Shown: positions 34,350 to 43,740, numbered from the stretch's first letter. The stretch is 64,000 bases of DNA from Palsa-504 sp963800415 (GCA_963800415.1 CAWDBS010000035.1:1-64000), one strand, 5' to 3'. Numbers and translations are program-made. Notes: generated by a model from the letters alone, not told the origin.

Positions 34350-36080
34350 CCACTGCCCTTAACTTCCGTGGGCTATGTCCGGTGGTGACCGGTTTTTAGC
34401 GACGGGTGACGACTTGGTCACAAGATGATCTCGCTGCGGCGTGCGGGTGCCGCAGGGCGGAAATAGCAACGAAGCCCCTGATAGGAGGTGAGGTGCTGAA
34501 TCTCGTTACCGTCCCGGACAGGAGCTTCGTTGTCCCGCCATTTTGCCATGTGTGTGTCGTCTCCGCAGGCCAGCACCGCCGCCGCCGCTGATTCCCGGGA
34601 GGAGAAGGAAGCGGGCCGCCTGCGGGCGGGCCTGGCGGCCCGGGTGGCGTCCGGCCCGGGCCTGTGGCTGCAGGAACTGGAGGGCCTGGACCGCGAGGGC
34701 CTGCTGGAGCAGCTCCTGGCGGAAGGGGCCATCGGCGAGGCGGTGGCGACGGCGCCGCACAGCCACAGGCTGGACCGGGTGCTGACCGCGAAGAACACCC
34801 TGCTGAGCCTGATCACCGGGTGCTTGTTCGCCGGGCAGGGCTATGACCAGGTGCTGCGCACCGCGTTCGCCATGCCGGGCCTGGATCCCGTCGCGCCGGG
34901 CACCCCGGTGCCGACCGGGCCGGCGCTGTCGAAGGCCCGGGCGCGGTCCGGCGAGCACGTCGCGCGCAGGGCGTTCGAGCTGGACGCGGCCCGGACCGGC
35001 GCGGAGCTGGGCACCGGGCAGCTGTGGCACGGGATGGAGGTCACCGCGTTCGACGGCACTACCGCCGCGCTGGACGCCAATGACGAGCTGGACGCCGCGT
35101 TCGGGGTGCCCGCCGGCGGGAAGAACCCCATGCTCCGCCTCGTCGCCCTGGTCCGCACCGCCACGCACCGGTGGGCCGCCGCCGCCATCGGCGGCTACCA
35201 CGACGGGGAGAACGCCCTGGCAGACCAGCTGGAATCCGCGCTGGCAGCCGGCACGCTCAACCTCGCCGACCGCGGCTTCTTCTCCATGGACCGGTTCCTG
35301 CGGTTCTCCGCCACCGGGGCGCAGCTGTGCTGGCGGGTCAAGAACGGCGCGAAGTCCGTCCCGGTCAAGACGCTGGAGACCCTGCCCGACGGCTCGGAGC
35401 TGGTCATGCTGCACGAATCGGACGGCATGCGCGCCCGGCGCCGCCGCGACACGGGCGACAAGACCGCGGCCCGGCTCCCGGACACGATCTCCCGGCTGGT
35501 CCAGTTCACCATCGTGACCCGCACCCGCGGCGGCCGCGCCAGGACCAGCACCATCCGGCTGCTGACCACCCTGCTGGACCACGAGAAGCACCCGGCCAGG
35601 GAAATCGCCGTTCTCTATGCTGAAAGATGGCAAATCGAAATCGCGTTCCTCCACCTGAAGAAAACCGTCCGCGGCCCGCGCCGCGTCCTGCGCGGCAAGT
35701 CCGAGGCCCTCGCCCGGCAGGAAACCTGGGCATTCCTCCTGGTCCACAACATGATCGCCGCCGTCGCTGCCCGCGCGGGCGCCCTCGCCGGCATCGACCC
35801 GGACCTGATCCCGTTCACCGCCGTGCTCGGCCTGGTCCGCGCCGGCCTCCACGCTGACGCCCGCTGCGGGCACTGCGGCCGTCTCCCCGCCGATCCCCTC
35901 GGCCAGCTCATCGACGACGTCACCGCCCACCCCCGCCACCGCCCTGGGCGAATGCGCACGTCAGGCAGGACAGCAGCCGAACGACGCTCCAGGCCCACCG
36001 AAGAAGCGACTTACACCATCACCATCACGCCGTCAAATCTCCCACAATGGCAGCAAACACCCTGAAGTTAAGGGCAGTGG
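34350..36080 (+). mobile_element. IS4-type element with 8-bp target duplication
   Basis: 1,731 bp. Perfect 17-bp inverted repeats CCACTGCCCTTAACTTC (34350) and complement (to 36080), flanked by CCTCCGGG at 34342-34349 and 36081-36088. It contains one intact transposase gene. The right 160 bases also occur as a remnant at 11822-11984. Confidence 0.95.
34530..36065 (+). CDS. IS4-family transposase
   Basis: 511 residues from a TTG start; CAGGAGC lies just upstream. An IS4 N-terminal domain (about 60-160) includes AKNTLLSLITGCLFAGQGYD. The DDE core has D in VTAFDGTTAALD, D in LNLADRGFFSMDRF, and the YREK signature YAERWQIEIAFLHLKK carrying the Glu. The frame is complete and ends inside the right inverted repeat, so this copy is likely active. 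High sequence identity to the remnant at 11.8 kb implies recent movement. Confidence 0.92.
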   Translation: MSRHFAMCVSSPQASTAAAADSREEKEAGRLRAGLAARVASGPGLWLQELEGLDREGLLEQLLAEGAIGEAVATAPHSHRLDRVLTAKNTLLSLITGCLFAGQGYDQVLRTAFAMPGLDPVAPGTPVPTGPALSKARARSGEHVARRAFELDAARTGAELGTGQLWHGMEVTAFDGTTAALDANDELDAAFGVPAGGKNPMLRLVALVRTATHRWAAAAIGGYHDGENALADQLESALAAGTLNLADRGFFSMDRFLRFSATGAQLCWRVKNGAKSVPVKTLETLPDGSELVMLHESDGMRARRRRDTGDKTAARLPDTISRLVQFTIVTRTRGGRARTSTIRLLTTLLDHEKHPAREIAVLYAERWQIEIAFLHLKKTVRGPRRVLRGKSEALARQETWAFLLVHNMIAAVAARAGALAGIDPDLIPFTAVLGLVRAGLHADARCGHCGRLPADPLGQLIDDVTAHPRHRPGRMRTSGRTAAERRSRPTEEATYTITITPSNLPQWQQTP

Positions 36081-36118
36081 CCTCCGGGCTCAACGACAAC
36101 ATCCGCCGGCCGACCTGG

Positions 36119-36379
36119 TCATTGCAGGATCCTCCAGTCGTAGCCACGTTCTCCCATGTCGTAGACCTCATCTGCCCGGCACGCCGGGCATCGGTAGGCG
36201 AATAGGCGCCGGATCGGCCGCGCGGGCACCCGTTCCTCCCTCTGGTAGGTCTGCCCAGAGGGCAACCGCCGTTGCTGAAGCACGGCGACCGTCGCCCCAG
36301 CCGCCGGCGCCACCAGGCCAATGGCTGTCCAGGGTTGGCCGTCATAACCGCAGCGGGCGCAGACGGTCTCGACATGCAT
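36119..36379 (-). CDS. Small zinc-ribbon protein
   Basis: 86 residues from the ATG at 36379 (a TTG at 36382 is adjacent). CARCGYDG near the start and YRCPACRADEVYDMGERGYD near the end give two CxxC pairs, a probable zinc ribbon. No function can be assigned. Its 3' end abuts the truncated dienelactone hydrolase fragment. Confidence 0.5.
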   Translation of the reverse strand: MHVETVCARCGYDGQPWTAIGLVAPAAGATVAVLQQRRLPSGQTYQREERVPARPIRRLFAYRCPACRADEVYDMGERGYDWRILQ

Positions 36380-36382
36380 CAA

Positions 36383-36619
36383 CTAGAGGGCGACCGTCCA
36401 GCCCGCCCACTGCACTGGCCGTCCGCCGAGTTCTGGGACCGCGGGAGGGCACTCCCCTACGCCCGGGTATGCAGACCAAGCCACGGTCGGCCCGTTCGCC
36501 GACCCGGGAAGGTCGTTCACGGCATTTCCCGCGTGATTGCCCGCATTCAGGGACGCCAGGGGGTAGCCGTGCCAGCGCCAAAACTGGACGTCGGGTCGGT
36601 GATTATCTCGCCTTGGCAC
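36383..36619 (-). CDS. Hypothetical small ORF
   Basis: 78 residues (MPRRDNHRPDVQFWRWHGYP...). Its TAG directly precedes the TTG ATG of the zinc-ribbon gene, which hints at coupling, but no domain is recognised and composition is only moderately protein-like. Confidence 0.25.
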   Translation of the reverse strand: MPRRDNHRPDVQFWRWHGYPLASLNAGNHAGNAVNDLPGSANGPTVAWSAYPGVGECPPAVPELGGRPVQWAGWTVAL

Positions 36620-37167
36620 AGGGGAACGAAGTCCGGCAGGGGCCGCCGGCCCCGCTTGCAGTTATCCGGCCCTAAGCCGACCTTCGGGGGGTGCCGGTGA
36701 ATGGTCCGGGCTCCGTAGGCCAGGGCGGGGGGCTGCGGGAGGGCGGTGCGGGACATGAACATGAAAGCCCCCGGCGGAGGAACATCTTGGTTGATCGCCT
36801 TAACTACCAGAGGGCTTCCATGCGTCACGAGCCGGCACGCCGACTGTGATCAACTCGTGCCCAGGCTGTCAAGATCAGGATGAAATGGGCTCTGCGTGGG
36901 TCTGTCAACCGCCAGGTTTCTCATGGCCACGGACAGGGTCGCACAGACGTCGCCGAGGCCCCTCAGGGGAGCGCTCCGGGCACCTTTCCAGAGGGTTATC
37001 CACTGCTGTGACCGTTCATAACGGTTTGGCTTCGCGCCTACGTGCCCGCGTGGCGGCGCTGGGCTGGGCGGGCGGCATCGGTAGCGTCCGGACAGCGGTG
37101 TGCTAGGTGCCAGGCCGTACCCGACGGGCGTGGCGATAACGAGCGGGCGCACCGGGAGGTCGTGCTG

Positions 37168-37863
37168 ATGAAATGGAAGGCAACCCCCAAGCACGCCGAC
37201 ACTGACCCAGGACCCTGGCTGGCGCAACTGCAACACGATGGCCCGGGGCCAGAGTCCCAGGCCTTCCATGAGCAAGAGTCCCTTCGTTCCCGCCCATACG
37301 TGGCTCGTGCGCGCAGCCAGGTTCCCGCGCACGAGCCTGCAGATGCAGGCAACTGGCCGTTCCCAGTGGTTATCCGTCGTCAGGCCGAGCGCCGCAGCGG
37401 CACCTGGCGGGAGCCGGTGCAGCCCCCCTGCTTGCCTCCGCCGGGCGAAGATCGCCGCGAGCAGTGCCCGCTCTTTGCCGCGGCGCCAGGCCTTCCTGAT
37501 GGTCAGGTCGCTGGGCGTGCGGTGATCGGTGACCGGTTGCACAGACCCATCCTGTGGTGCCAGATGGGTTTGTGTGTGGCCTGGCATGCTGACCCTGCGG
37601 CCGCCGGCGAGGCCGACAACCGGGCCAGGGCGGTCGCAGTCGGCTGGCGCGAGGATGCCCTGGGTCGGATCGCGTGTCCGGCATGCCTGCAATCAAGTCC
37701 CGAATTCCGGACGAGGTATCCGCTGATGCCATGGGACAGCAAACGAGCCGTTGCCATGCTTACTCTCTGGGAGGCAGCTACGCTTCATCACCGCGACACC
37801 AGTAGCGACGCTGCCACAACCGGCAGTCGCTGGGCTCCCGGCCGACGGTCCCTTGTAGGATGA
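37168..37863 (+). CDS. Possible zinc-binding hypothetical protein
   Basis: A 231-residue frame whose C-terminal third is protein-like: WCQMGLCVAWHADPAAAGEA, DNRARAVAVGWREDALGRIA and CPACLQSSPEFRTRYPL. This pattern resembles small actinobacterial zinc-finger proteins. The N-terminal two thirds are less convincing and a minus-strand frame overlaps. The true gene may be only about 37540-37863. Confidence 0.3.
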   Translation: MKWKATPKHADTDPGPWLAQLQHDGPGPESQAFHEQESLRSRPYVARARSQVPAHEPADAGNWPFPVVIRRQAERRSGTWREPVQPPCLPPPGEDRREQCPLFAAAPGLPDGQVAGRAVIGDRLHRPILWCQMGLCVAWHADPAAAGEADNRARAVAVGWREDALGRIACPACLQSSPEFRTRYPLMPWDSKRAVAMLTLWEAATLHHRDTSSDAATTGSRWAPGRRSLVG

Positions 37864-37933
37864 CAGGCTTGTAATTCAGCGCACGGCTTCTCCCCGGCTG
37901 TTCTGGAACGGTCAACCTGGCAGCCATGGAGCC

Positions 37934-38310
37934 TGTGGGGCTCGATTATTCGATCGCGCCTGGCCAGGCTTGCGGCCTGAGATCATCGCTGAGTGATCAT
38001 CTCGGTGGTCTACCTGCTAGTGCGCTGCCTGCTCGACGGCCTGATGGTGCTGACCCGGCGTGAGCTGTCCAAGGATGCCGGACTTCTGGTGCTCCGGCAC
38101 GAGAACGTGGTGCTGCGCCGCCAGATCCGCCGGGTCCGCTACCAGCCGGCGACCAGCTGTGGCTCGCGGCACTGTCCCGGCTGATCCCCGGCGGCGATGG
38201 GGCGAGGCGTTCGCGGTGACCCCGGCGACGCTCCTGGCCTGGCACCGCCGGCTGGTCACCCGCAAGTGGGACTACACGAACCGGAGGCGTCCCGGGCGGC
38301 CGTTCACGGC
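37934..38310 (+). mobile_element. Integrase-core IS, truncated (copy 5)
   Basis: The left end TGTGGGGCTCGATTATTCG (37934) matches copy 2. The transposase begins MIISVVYLLVRCLLDGLMVL, shifts frame near 38150 and continues as AVTPATLLAWHRRLVTRKWD until about 38310, where homology ends. The DDE core is absent. Confidence 0.75.
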
Positions 38311-38542
38311 CGGCCCGGGCCGAGTCGCTGGGTGCATCACGCTGCGTGGCAGGACCATCAGAGAGAACGCTCGCCGAGCCGCCGATCTGGGCGGTCGCCT
38401 GCTCGGTCACCGTGGCCGCCCGAGGTGTGCCAAAAGATCGTTATGAGCTCGAACCGATGTTGAACGCGGGCTTGGGCAACGTCTTCGGCGCCGGCCGTGT
38501 CCTGCCGCGGTCCGGCTCGTTGGACGCGGCGCCCGCGGGCCG

Positions 38543-39085
38543 TCATCCGTCGGCCCGCCCCAGGAACGCCGCCAACTGGTCGGCCGCCGGGCGACCCGGA
38601 TCGCAAGGCTGCTCGGCGGCGAAACGGCGTCCCGGACCACGGAACTCCGCGGTGATCTGCTGCCGGGAAAACTCCAGCAGATCCGCGGCCAGGTCCGGGT
38701 CGAGGTCGGTGGACTGGCCGGTTGCCTTCGCCAGGTCCCAGCCATGAACCAGCGCGTCCCTGGCGCGCATCCGGGCTGCCACGGCACCAGGCACCGACCC
38801 GAAGGGAAACTCATAAAGCCGCTCCAGACCCCGCGGACCGGCCAGCACCGAGTAAGCGGCCTCGGCGGAGGCGGCGTAGGCGCCGATCAAGCCCTCGATG
38901 TCGTCCGGCATCTGCGGTGGCTGACCGCCTGCCAGCCACCAGTTCCCGGCGACGACATGGGCGACCACATCACGGACTGACCACTCCGTACACGGCGTCG
39001 GAGCGCCGGCTTGATCGGGCCGTACCTTCGCCAGCACCGAGACGAAGGCGCCCTCAGCACGCCGGCAGGCAGTAAGCGGATCCAT
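38543..39085 (-). CDS. TIGR03086-family (maleylpyruvate isomerase-like) protein
   Basis: 180 residues. TPCTEWSVRDVVAHVVAGNW holds the metal-binding His region, and RMRARDALVHGWDLAKATGQ carries the conserved VHGWDLA motif with the second His of the DinB-like four-helix fold. Family members bind a divalent metal and some use mycothiol as thiol cofactor; the substrate here is unknown. It stands alone between an IS scar and an IS3 relic. A second member is fused to SRPBCC at 62436-63484. Confidence 0.85.
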   Translation of the reverse strand: MDPLTACRRAEGAFVSVLAKVRPDQAGAPTPCTEWSVRDVVAHVVAGNWWLAGGQPPQMPDDIEGLIGAYAASAEAAYSVLAGPRGLERLYEFPFGSVPGAVAARMRARDALVHGWDLAKATGQSTDLDPDLAADLLEFSRQQITAEFRGPGRRFAAEQPCDPGRPAADQLAAFLGRADG

Positions 39086-39112
39086 GCGTCCTCCCGGCTG
39101 GCTGCCCGGGCA

Positions 39113-39210
39113 ACAGGCTGGTCGCCGATCCGGAGACGCCGCTCATCACGGCGGCTATCGAGATGGCGGCCCGGAATCTTGATCTTCCCGCTGGCGCAAT
39201 CTTTCACTCA
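39113..39210 (+). pseudogene. IS3-family OrfB fragment
   Basis: Encodes LITAAIEMAARNLDLPAGAI and FHSDRDSAQ, the block around the second catalytic Asp of IS3 OrfB (normally FHSDRGSQYTS). About 32 codons remain. Confidence 0.55.
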
Positions 39211-39360
39211 GACCGCGATTCTGCGCAGCCCCGCCCTGTCATCGCGTTGACCTTCCTGATGGCCACCTCATCCCGGGCCTGCTCTCCGGGTCAGCCGGGG
39301 GCTGGAGCTGCCGGTCATGTGAGCGCTGGCGTACCGGGTGGCCGAGGGGGGTTGACTACC

Positions 39361-41084
39361 ATGAGCGCGTTTGATGTCCGGATCCATGCGATCCGCCGCA
39401 GGCCGGACCGCCGCCGCCCGTTCGAGGTCCGCTGGCATGCCGGCGGCCGGGCCCGGTCGCGGTCGTTCATCACCCGTGCGCTGGCGGACAGTTACCGGGC
39501 CGAGCTCATCCGCGCGGCCCGCCAAGGCCTGGACTTCAACCCCGGAACCGGGGAACCGGCGGCCTGGGACACACCCGAAGCCGCCACCATCAGCTGGCTG
39601 GAGCACGCGGCCGCCTACGCTGCGATGAAATGGCCCCTGGCCGCAGCCTGCACCCGGGCCGGGATCGCTGACGCGCTGGCCACCATTACCCCGGCTCTCC
39701 TCACGCCCGGGCGGGGCGGGCCCCCAGCGGCGGTACTGCGTGCCGCCCTCTACGAGCACGCGTTCAACCCTTCCCGGGCCGGCGCTGATCCCAGCCCGCC
39801 AGCCACCGTGGCGCTGGCCTGGGCCTCGGATCACTGTCTGCCGCTGACTGCCCTGGCCGACCTGCAGGTGACCCGGCGTGCGCTGGAGGCCCTGGCCCTG
39901 CGCCTGGACGGGACCCGGGCCGCGGCCACGACCATCACCCGCAAGCGGGCCGTCTTCCACAGCTGCCTCAGCTACGCGGCAGAACTCGGACTCCTGGAAG
40001 CCAACCCGCTGGACCGCATCACCTGGAGGCCCCCGAGATCCTCCTGCTCAGCGGACCCGCGGTCAGCGGCCACACCGGCCGAGGTGCAGGCGATCCTGGC
40101 CGAGGTCACCCAGATCCGCCCCGAGCTGACCGCGTTCTTCGGCTGCCTGTACTACGCGGCACTGCGACCCGCCGAAGCCGTCGCGCTGCGCGCCAGCTCA
40201 TGCGCCCTTCCCTCAAGTGGGTGGGGACAGCTGACAGTCACAGCATCCCTCCCCCGGTCAGCGCGGGCCTGGACTGGCAACGGCACCCCACGCGAACTCC
40301 GGGGCCTTAAGCACCGCCCGGAAGGTGCTATCAGGAGGGTCCCGATCCCCCCGCAGCTTGCCTGCCTCCTGCGCTGGCACCTGCGGGCTTTCGGTTGCGC
40401 CGCCGACGGGCGGCTGTTCCGCGGTGCCCGCGGCGGGCCGCTCAGCGAAAGCCTCTACGGCCGGATCTGGCACCAGGCCCGCGCCGCAGCCATCCCGGGG
40501 GACGGGACAGGTGCCCAGCCGGCCCGCCGCCCCTACGACCTTCGGCATGCCGCGCTGTCGCTGTGGCTGGCCGCCGGCGCCCCGCCCGCCGAGATCGCTG
40601 CCCGCGCCGGGCACAGCGTGGTGTCCTGCTCACCATCTACGCCCACTGCATTCCCGGCCGCGACCAGATCGCCAGCCAGCAGATTGAGCAAGCCCTCCGC
40701 CCCAGCCCATGGCCCCCCGCTGGCCCACAACAATCCGCGCAGCCGCCGGGAATCCCGTCCGTCATGCGTCCGCGCCACAGCTGGACCCAGCGGGACACAG
40801 CTGGACCTGATACCTCCGCCCAGATCCGGTTACACGTCTGTGACCTGCGGAAATATCGACAAATGAGGTCTGTTCCATGGATCGCGGCCCCGTATGGGCG
40901 ATCCCGGGCACCCGTTCTCCATAAGCCGCTGACCAGGCCAGATCTGGCCCACCACTGGCCCACAGCAACCGGGAACGGTCTGCCGGACCGCTCCCGGACA
41001 CGCTGCAGGCCCGGCCTCCGGAAACACCGGACCGGACCTGACCTGGGGTTTTGTGTGGCAGGTGTTGGGTTCGAACCAACGTAG
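39361..41084 (+). pseudogene. int: Tyrosine recombinase (integrase), frameshifted before the nucleophile
   Basis: From the ATG at 39361: an arm/core-binding region (about 1-220), then the catalytic domain with R in ALRPAEAVALRA, K in LRGLKHRPEGAIRR, HxxR in YDLRHAALSLWLAAG and H in AARAGHSV. The frame then breaks near 40622; in the next frame VLLTIYAHCIPGRDQI supplies the nucleophilic Tyr. One missing base (GTGGTGTCC) explains it. The rescued frame has no stop until 41084, inside the att sequence, so the C-terminal tail is longer than usual. It probably served to integrate an element at tRNA-Tyr. Inactive if the frameshift is real. Confidence 0.85.
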
Positions 41085-41105
41085 GCTAAGCCGACGGTTT
41101 TACAG
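41055..41105 (-). repeat. tRNA-Tyr-type attachment sequence, uninterrupted
   Basis: On the minus strand: anticodon loop CTGTAAA, variable arm CGTCGGCTTAGCCTACG, T-arm GTTGG-TTCGAAC-CCAAC with perfect pairing, and acceptor ACCTGCC plus AC. It is 51 bases. The sequence before the anticodon loop does not form the 5' half of a tRNA, and no CCA is encoded. It is therefore an att copy next to the integrase and not a gene. Confidence 0.7.
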
Positions 41106-41617
41106 TGAGCCGATCCCGGCCCATCGGAATGGCCGCTGACCTGCGGATACTAAATTGCCCGCCGCGTGAAATCCGCCCGCTGTCCGTGTGGCGTCCGTAG
41201 TTTCCGAGTTTGCCTGGTCAGCGCGATGCACCTTTTGGATCACGTCCCACGAAGTCCAGCTGAGTCCCGCTGCGTCCAATTCTCCGCTGCCACCCGCCGT
41301 CCCTCGCCGGCTGGGCTTATTACTGTGGCGCTGACCGCGGCAGCCGACGGTCGGACTGGGTGTCCGGCGGCGTTCCCGGTGAGGACGTAGGGCTGCCGGG
41401 GGCCGTTGACGGTGAGGATGGGCTTGAGGGCAACCCGGCTGGGTTGTCCTTTTTCGTGTGCGACGCCACCGTGATCACGTTCAGGTTGGCGGCGGCCCTC
41501 CCGTCTTCTCTTGGCCGAGTGCCGGGAGGGCCGCGCGAGGTGCGCGGACACTGGGGCGGCAGGACAGGGCGCCTGATATCGCCACCCCAGACCTGCGCCG
41601 CGATCGGGCGCAGGCCC
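41106..41617. other. Unassigned, includes IS remnant next to ISAs1
   Basis: No gene supported. The last part (about 41560-41617) joins across ISAs1 to an integrase-core scar at 43033. GC content dips near 41145-41165. Confidence 0.4.
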
Positions 41618-43032
41618 CAGGGCTCCGGCGTGTTCCCGACTTACGAGGGTTTGGGCTAGTACGAGGCGATGATGCAGTAACGCGTGGTTGTGGGCGCGGG
41701 CACGCCACGGTGATCATGTAGGTCTCTGAGGTCTACGTGAACGAGGTGCAGCGTGCCCGCAGTGGCATTGTCGCGCGCCGGGGCGTGCGTGGCCGGGTCC
41801 GGTCCCGGCGGGCAGGATCTGGCGGCTGGTGCGTGGCAGCGGCTGGAGGCGTTGCCGGACCCGCGGTCCCCGCAGGGGCGGATTTACCCGCTGGCCTGCC
41901 TGATCGCGATCGCGTTGTGCGCGTTCACCGCGGCCGGGAATGACCAGCTGACCGCGGTCGGGCAGTGGACGAAGCGGGCGAGCCAGGAAGACCTGGCCCG
42001 GCTGCGCGCTCCGTGGGACCCGGTGGCTGGCCGGTACCGGGCACCGGATGAGAAAACGATCCGGGTGGTGCTGGACAAGCTGGACCCGCGGGCCCTGGCC
42101 CGGGCTCTCCTCGGGCCGCGCCGCCGCCGGCGGCGCGGCGGCAGGCCATCCCGGGGCGGCGTGCGCGGCTACCGGGCCCGGAGCGCTGCCCAGGAGGCGA
42201 AAACGCTGGCCCGCGGCCGGTTACGAGCCGTCGCCGTGGACGGCAAGACCTCCCGCGGGGCCCGCCGCGGCGACGGGACCCGGGTGCACCTGCCCGGCGT
42301 CGCCGAGCACGGCGGCCGCCTCCTGGACCACCTCGAGGCCGACGTCAAGCACAACGAGACCAGCCATTTCGCTGAGCTCCTGGAACCCCCCGGCCTGGAG
42401 GGGGCCGTGGTGACCTTCGATGCTCTGCACACGGTGCGGGCGAACCTGGACTGGCTGGCCAGCCAGAAGAAAGCCCATTACATCGCGGTGGTGAAGGCCA
42501 ATCAGCCGCTGCTGTATGCCCGGGTCAAGGCGCTGCCCTGGCGGCAGGTCCCGGCCGGCAGCACCAGCCGCGACGCCGGGCACGGCCGCCTTGAGACCCG
42601 CACCCTCAAGACCGCCCACGTCAAAGACCTGGACTTCCCGTTCGCCCGCCAGGCCATCAAGATCACCCGGTGGCGGCAGGACACCGCCACCGGGAAGACC
42701 TCCCGGGAGACCGTCTACGCCATCACCAGCTTGACCAGCACCCTCGCCACCGCGCGCGACCTGGCCCGGCTCGTCCGCGAGCACTGGACTATCGAGGTGC
42801 ATCATCACATCCGCGACGTGACCTTCGGTGAGGACGGCTCGGCCAGCCGCACCAGAAGCGGCCCAGCGAACCTGGCCACCATCCGCGCCGCCATCATCGC
42901 AGCCATCAAGGACGCCAGCTACCTGCACGTCCCGGAAGGCCGACGCGACCACACCACCCCCGCCGAAGCCCTCCGCCTCCACGGCCTCGATTAGGACACC
43001 AACGGACAATCACGGAACACGCCGGAGCCCTG
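41618..43032 (+). mobile_element. ISAs1-family element with 10-bp target duplication
   Basis: 1,415 bp with inverted repeats CAGGGCTCCGGCGTGTTCC at 41618 and complement ending at 43032. Flanked by GCGCAGGCCC at 41608-41617 and 43033-43042. One intact transposase gene. Confidence 0.92.
41753..42994 (+). CDS. ISAs1-family transposase
   Basis: 413 residues from a GTG. The N-terminal H-repeat-associated domain (LEALPDPRSPQGRIYPLACL) is followed by the DDE core: D in RAVAVDGKTSRGARR, D in GAVVTFDALHTVRANLDWL, and E in REHWTIEVHHHIRDVTFGED, all family-typical. An Arg/Gly-rich insert (RRRRRRGGRPSRGG) at about 123-137 is unusual but in a linker. The gene is intact, matching the fresh target duplication. 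Confidence 0.92.
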   Translation: MPAVALSRAGACVAGSGPGGQDLAAGAWQRLEALPDPRSPQGRIYPLACLIAIALCAFTAAGNDQLTAVGQWTKRASQEDLARLRAPWDPVAGRYRAPDEKTIRVVLDKLDPRALARALLGPRRRRRRGGRPSRGGVRGYRARSAAQEAKTLARGRLRAVAVDGKTSRGARRGDGTRVHLPGVAEHGGRLLDHLEADVKHNETSHFAELLEPPGLEGAVVTFDALHTVRANLDWLASQKKAHYIAVVKANQPLLYARVKALPWRQVPAGSTSRDAGHGRLETRTLKTAHVKDLDFPFARQAIKITRWRQDTATGKTSRETVYAITSLTSTLATARDLARLVREHWTIEVHHHIRDVTFGEDGSASRTRSGPANLATIRAAIIAAIKDASYLHVPEGRRDHTTPAEALRLHGLD

Positions 43033-43156
43033 GCGCAGGCCCCCCGCTGGTCACCAGTTCGACCCGTCCTGGGGCGGCCTGATCTACGAATACACCCGCC
43101 GTCTGACTCTCGAGAACCCGCAGGTCACCGGCCAAATCGTATTTTCGAGCGGCACA
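43033..43156 (+). mobile_element. Integrase-core IS scar (3' end)
   Basis: Encodes GGLIYEYTRRLTLENPQ and ends with ATTTTCGAGCGGCACA (43141-43156), the same end as at 21060-21075. ISAs1 inserted just upstream in this relic. Confidence 0.65.
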
Positions 43157-43329
43157 GTGTCCCTGGGACCAGCACGAACAGCAAACCACCCCTGGTGCTC
43201 ATCTACTGATCGTGTAAGACTCGCACAACGAGCGAGCGGGCGCCCGAACAGATTCATCGTCCTGAAGTGTGGAATTCGGTGGCGCCGGGCTATGGCAATG
43301 CGAATCGCGCCGATCGCGTAGGAGGAGCC

Positions 43330-43500
43330 GTGAGCAGATCCTGGAAGACCTTTTGGATCGTGGTCTTGGTGGTGGCTGTTGTCGTGGTTTTAGCCATCTG
43401 GCTGGCCCCGAGCAGTGGCTGCCATTACACCCCTTACCAGATTGAACACGGCGAAACCTACTGCCCGCAACCGAGTGGTCCTGTTCCGGTAGGTGGCTAG
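43330..43500 (+). CDS. Small single-pass membrane protein
   Basis: 56 residues starting at a GTG with TAGGAGGAGCC upstream, a strong ribosome site. Residues 6-26 (TFWIVVLVVAVVVVLAIWL) form one membrane helix; a short outer tail has two Cys (GCHYTPYQIEHGETYCPQP) that could pair. No family is recognised. It stands alone between an IS scar and the DUF6308-like gene. Confidence 0.6.
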   Translation: MSRSWKTFWIVVLVVAVVVVLAIWLAPSSGCHYTPYQIEHGETYCPQPSGPVPVGG

Positions 43501-43740
43501 GACGGTGTATCCGCTGCGGAAGCGCCACGGGCGTGCCCCGAGATGCCCCCGAACCGCCATCAACAGCCGATAATCGTCACCACCAGCACCCTGTGAATCT
43601 GACGCTAAATTAGCGTGGGCGCTGGACCTGGGCTTGACCGGCAGATCCCGTATGACGCAGTCGTCCGGGAGGACTGCTTGTTATGGACCGCCGTGACCAA
43701 GTTGATCGCTATAAACTCGCGGCTAAGACTAAGGAGGCGT

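Larger units (their letters stand above)
34257..36115 (+). pseudogene. Dienelactone hydrolase-family gene split by IS4 element and truncated
   Basis: The left part encodes MRTESLGTSYLVLPDCPAP and YPGVVVIHEASG; the right part, after the IS and one target copy, encodes LNDNIRRPTW. Joined they give GVVVIHEASGLNDNIR, the characteristic DLH segment. Homology ends at about 36112, so the catalytic Cys, Asp and His are all missing. It was probably truncated by a second event, since a minus-strand zinc-ribbon gene ends at 36119. Confidence 0.75.

Noticed and set aside
36850..37692. 280-codon minus-strand frame
   Set aside because: No domain, mixed composition, and it overlaps a plus-strand frame with a zinc-finger-like segment; neither is secure over its full length.
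41055..41105. Functional tRNA-Tyr gene
   Set aside because: Only the anticodon loop to acceptor end is present; the 5' half, a pairing anticodon stem and CCA are missing.
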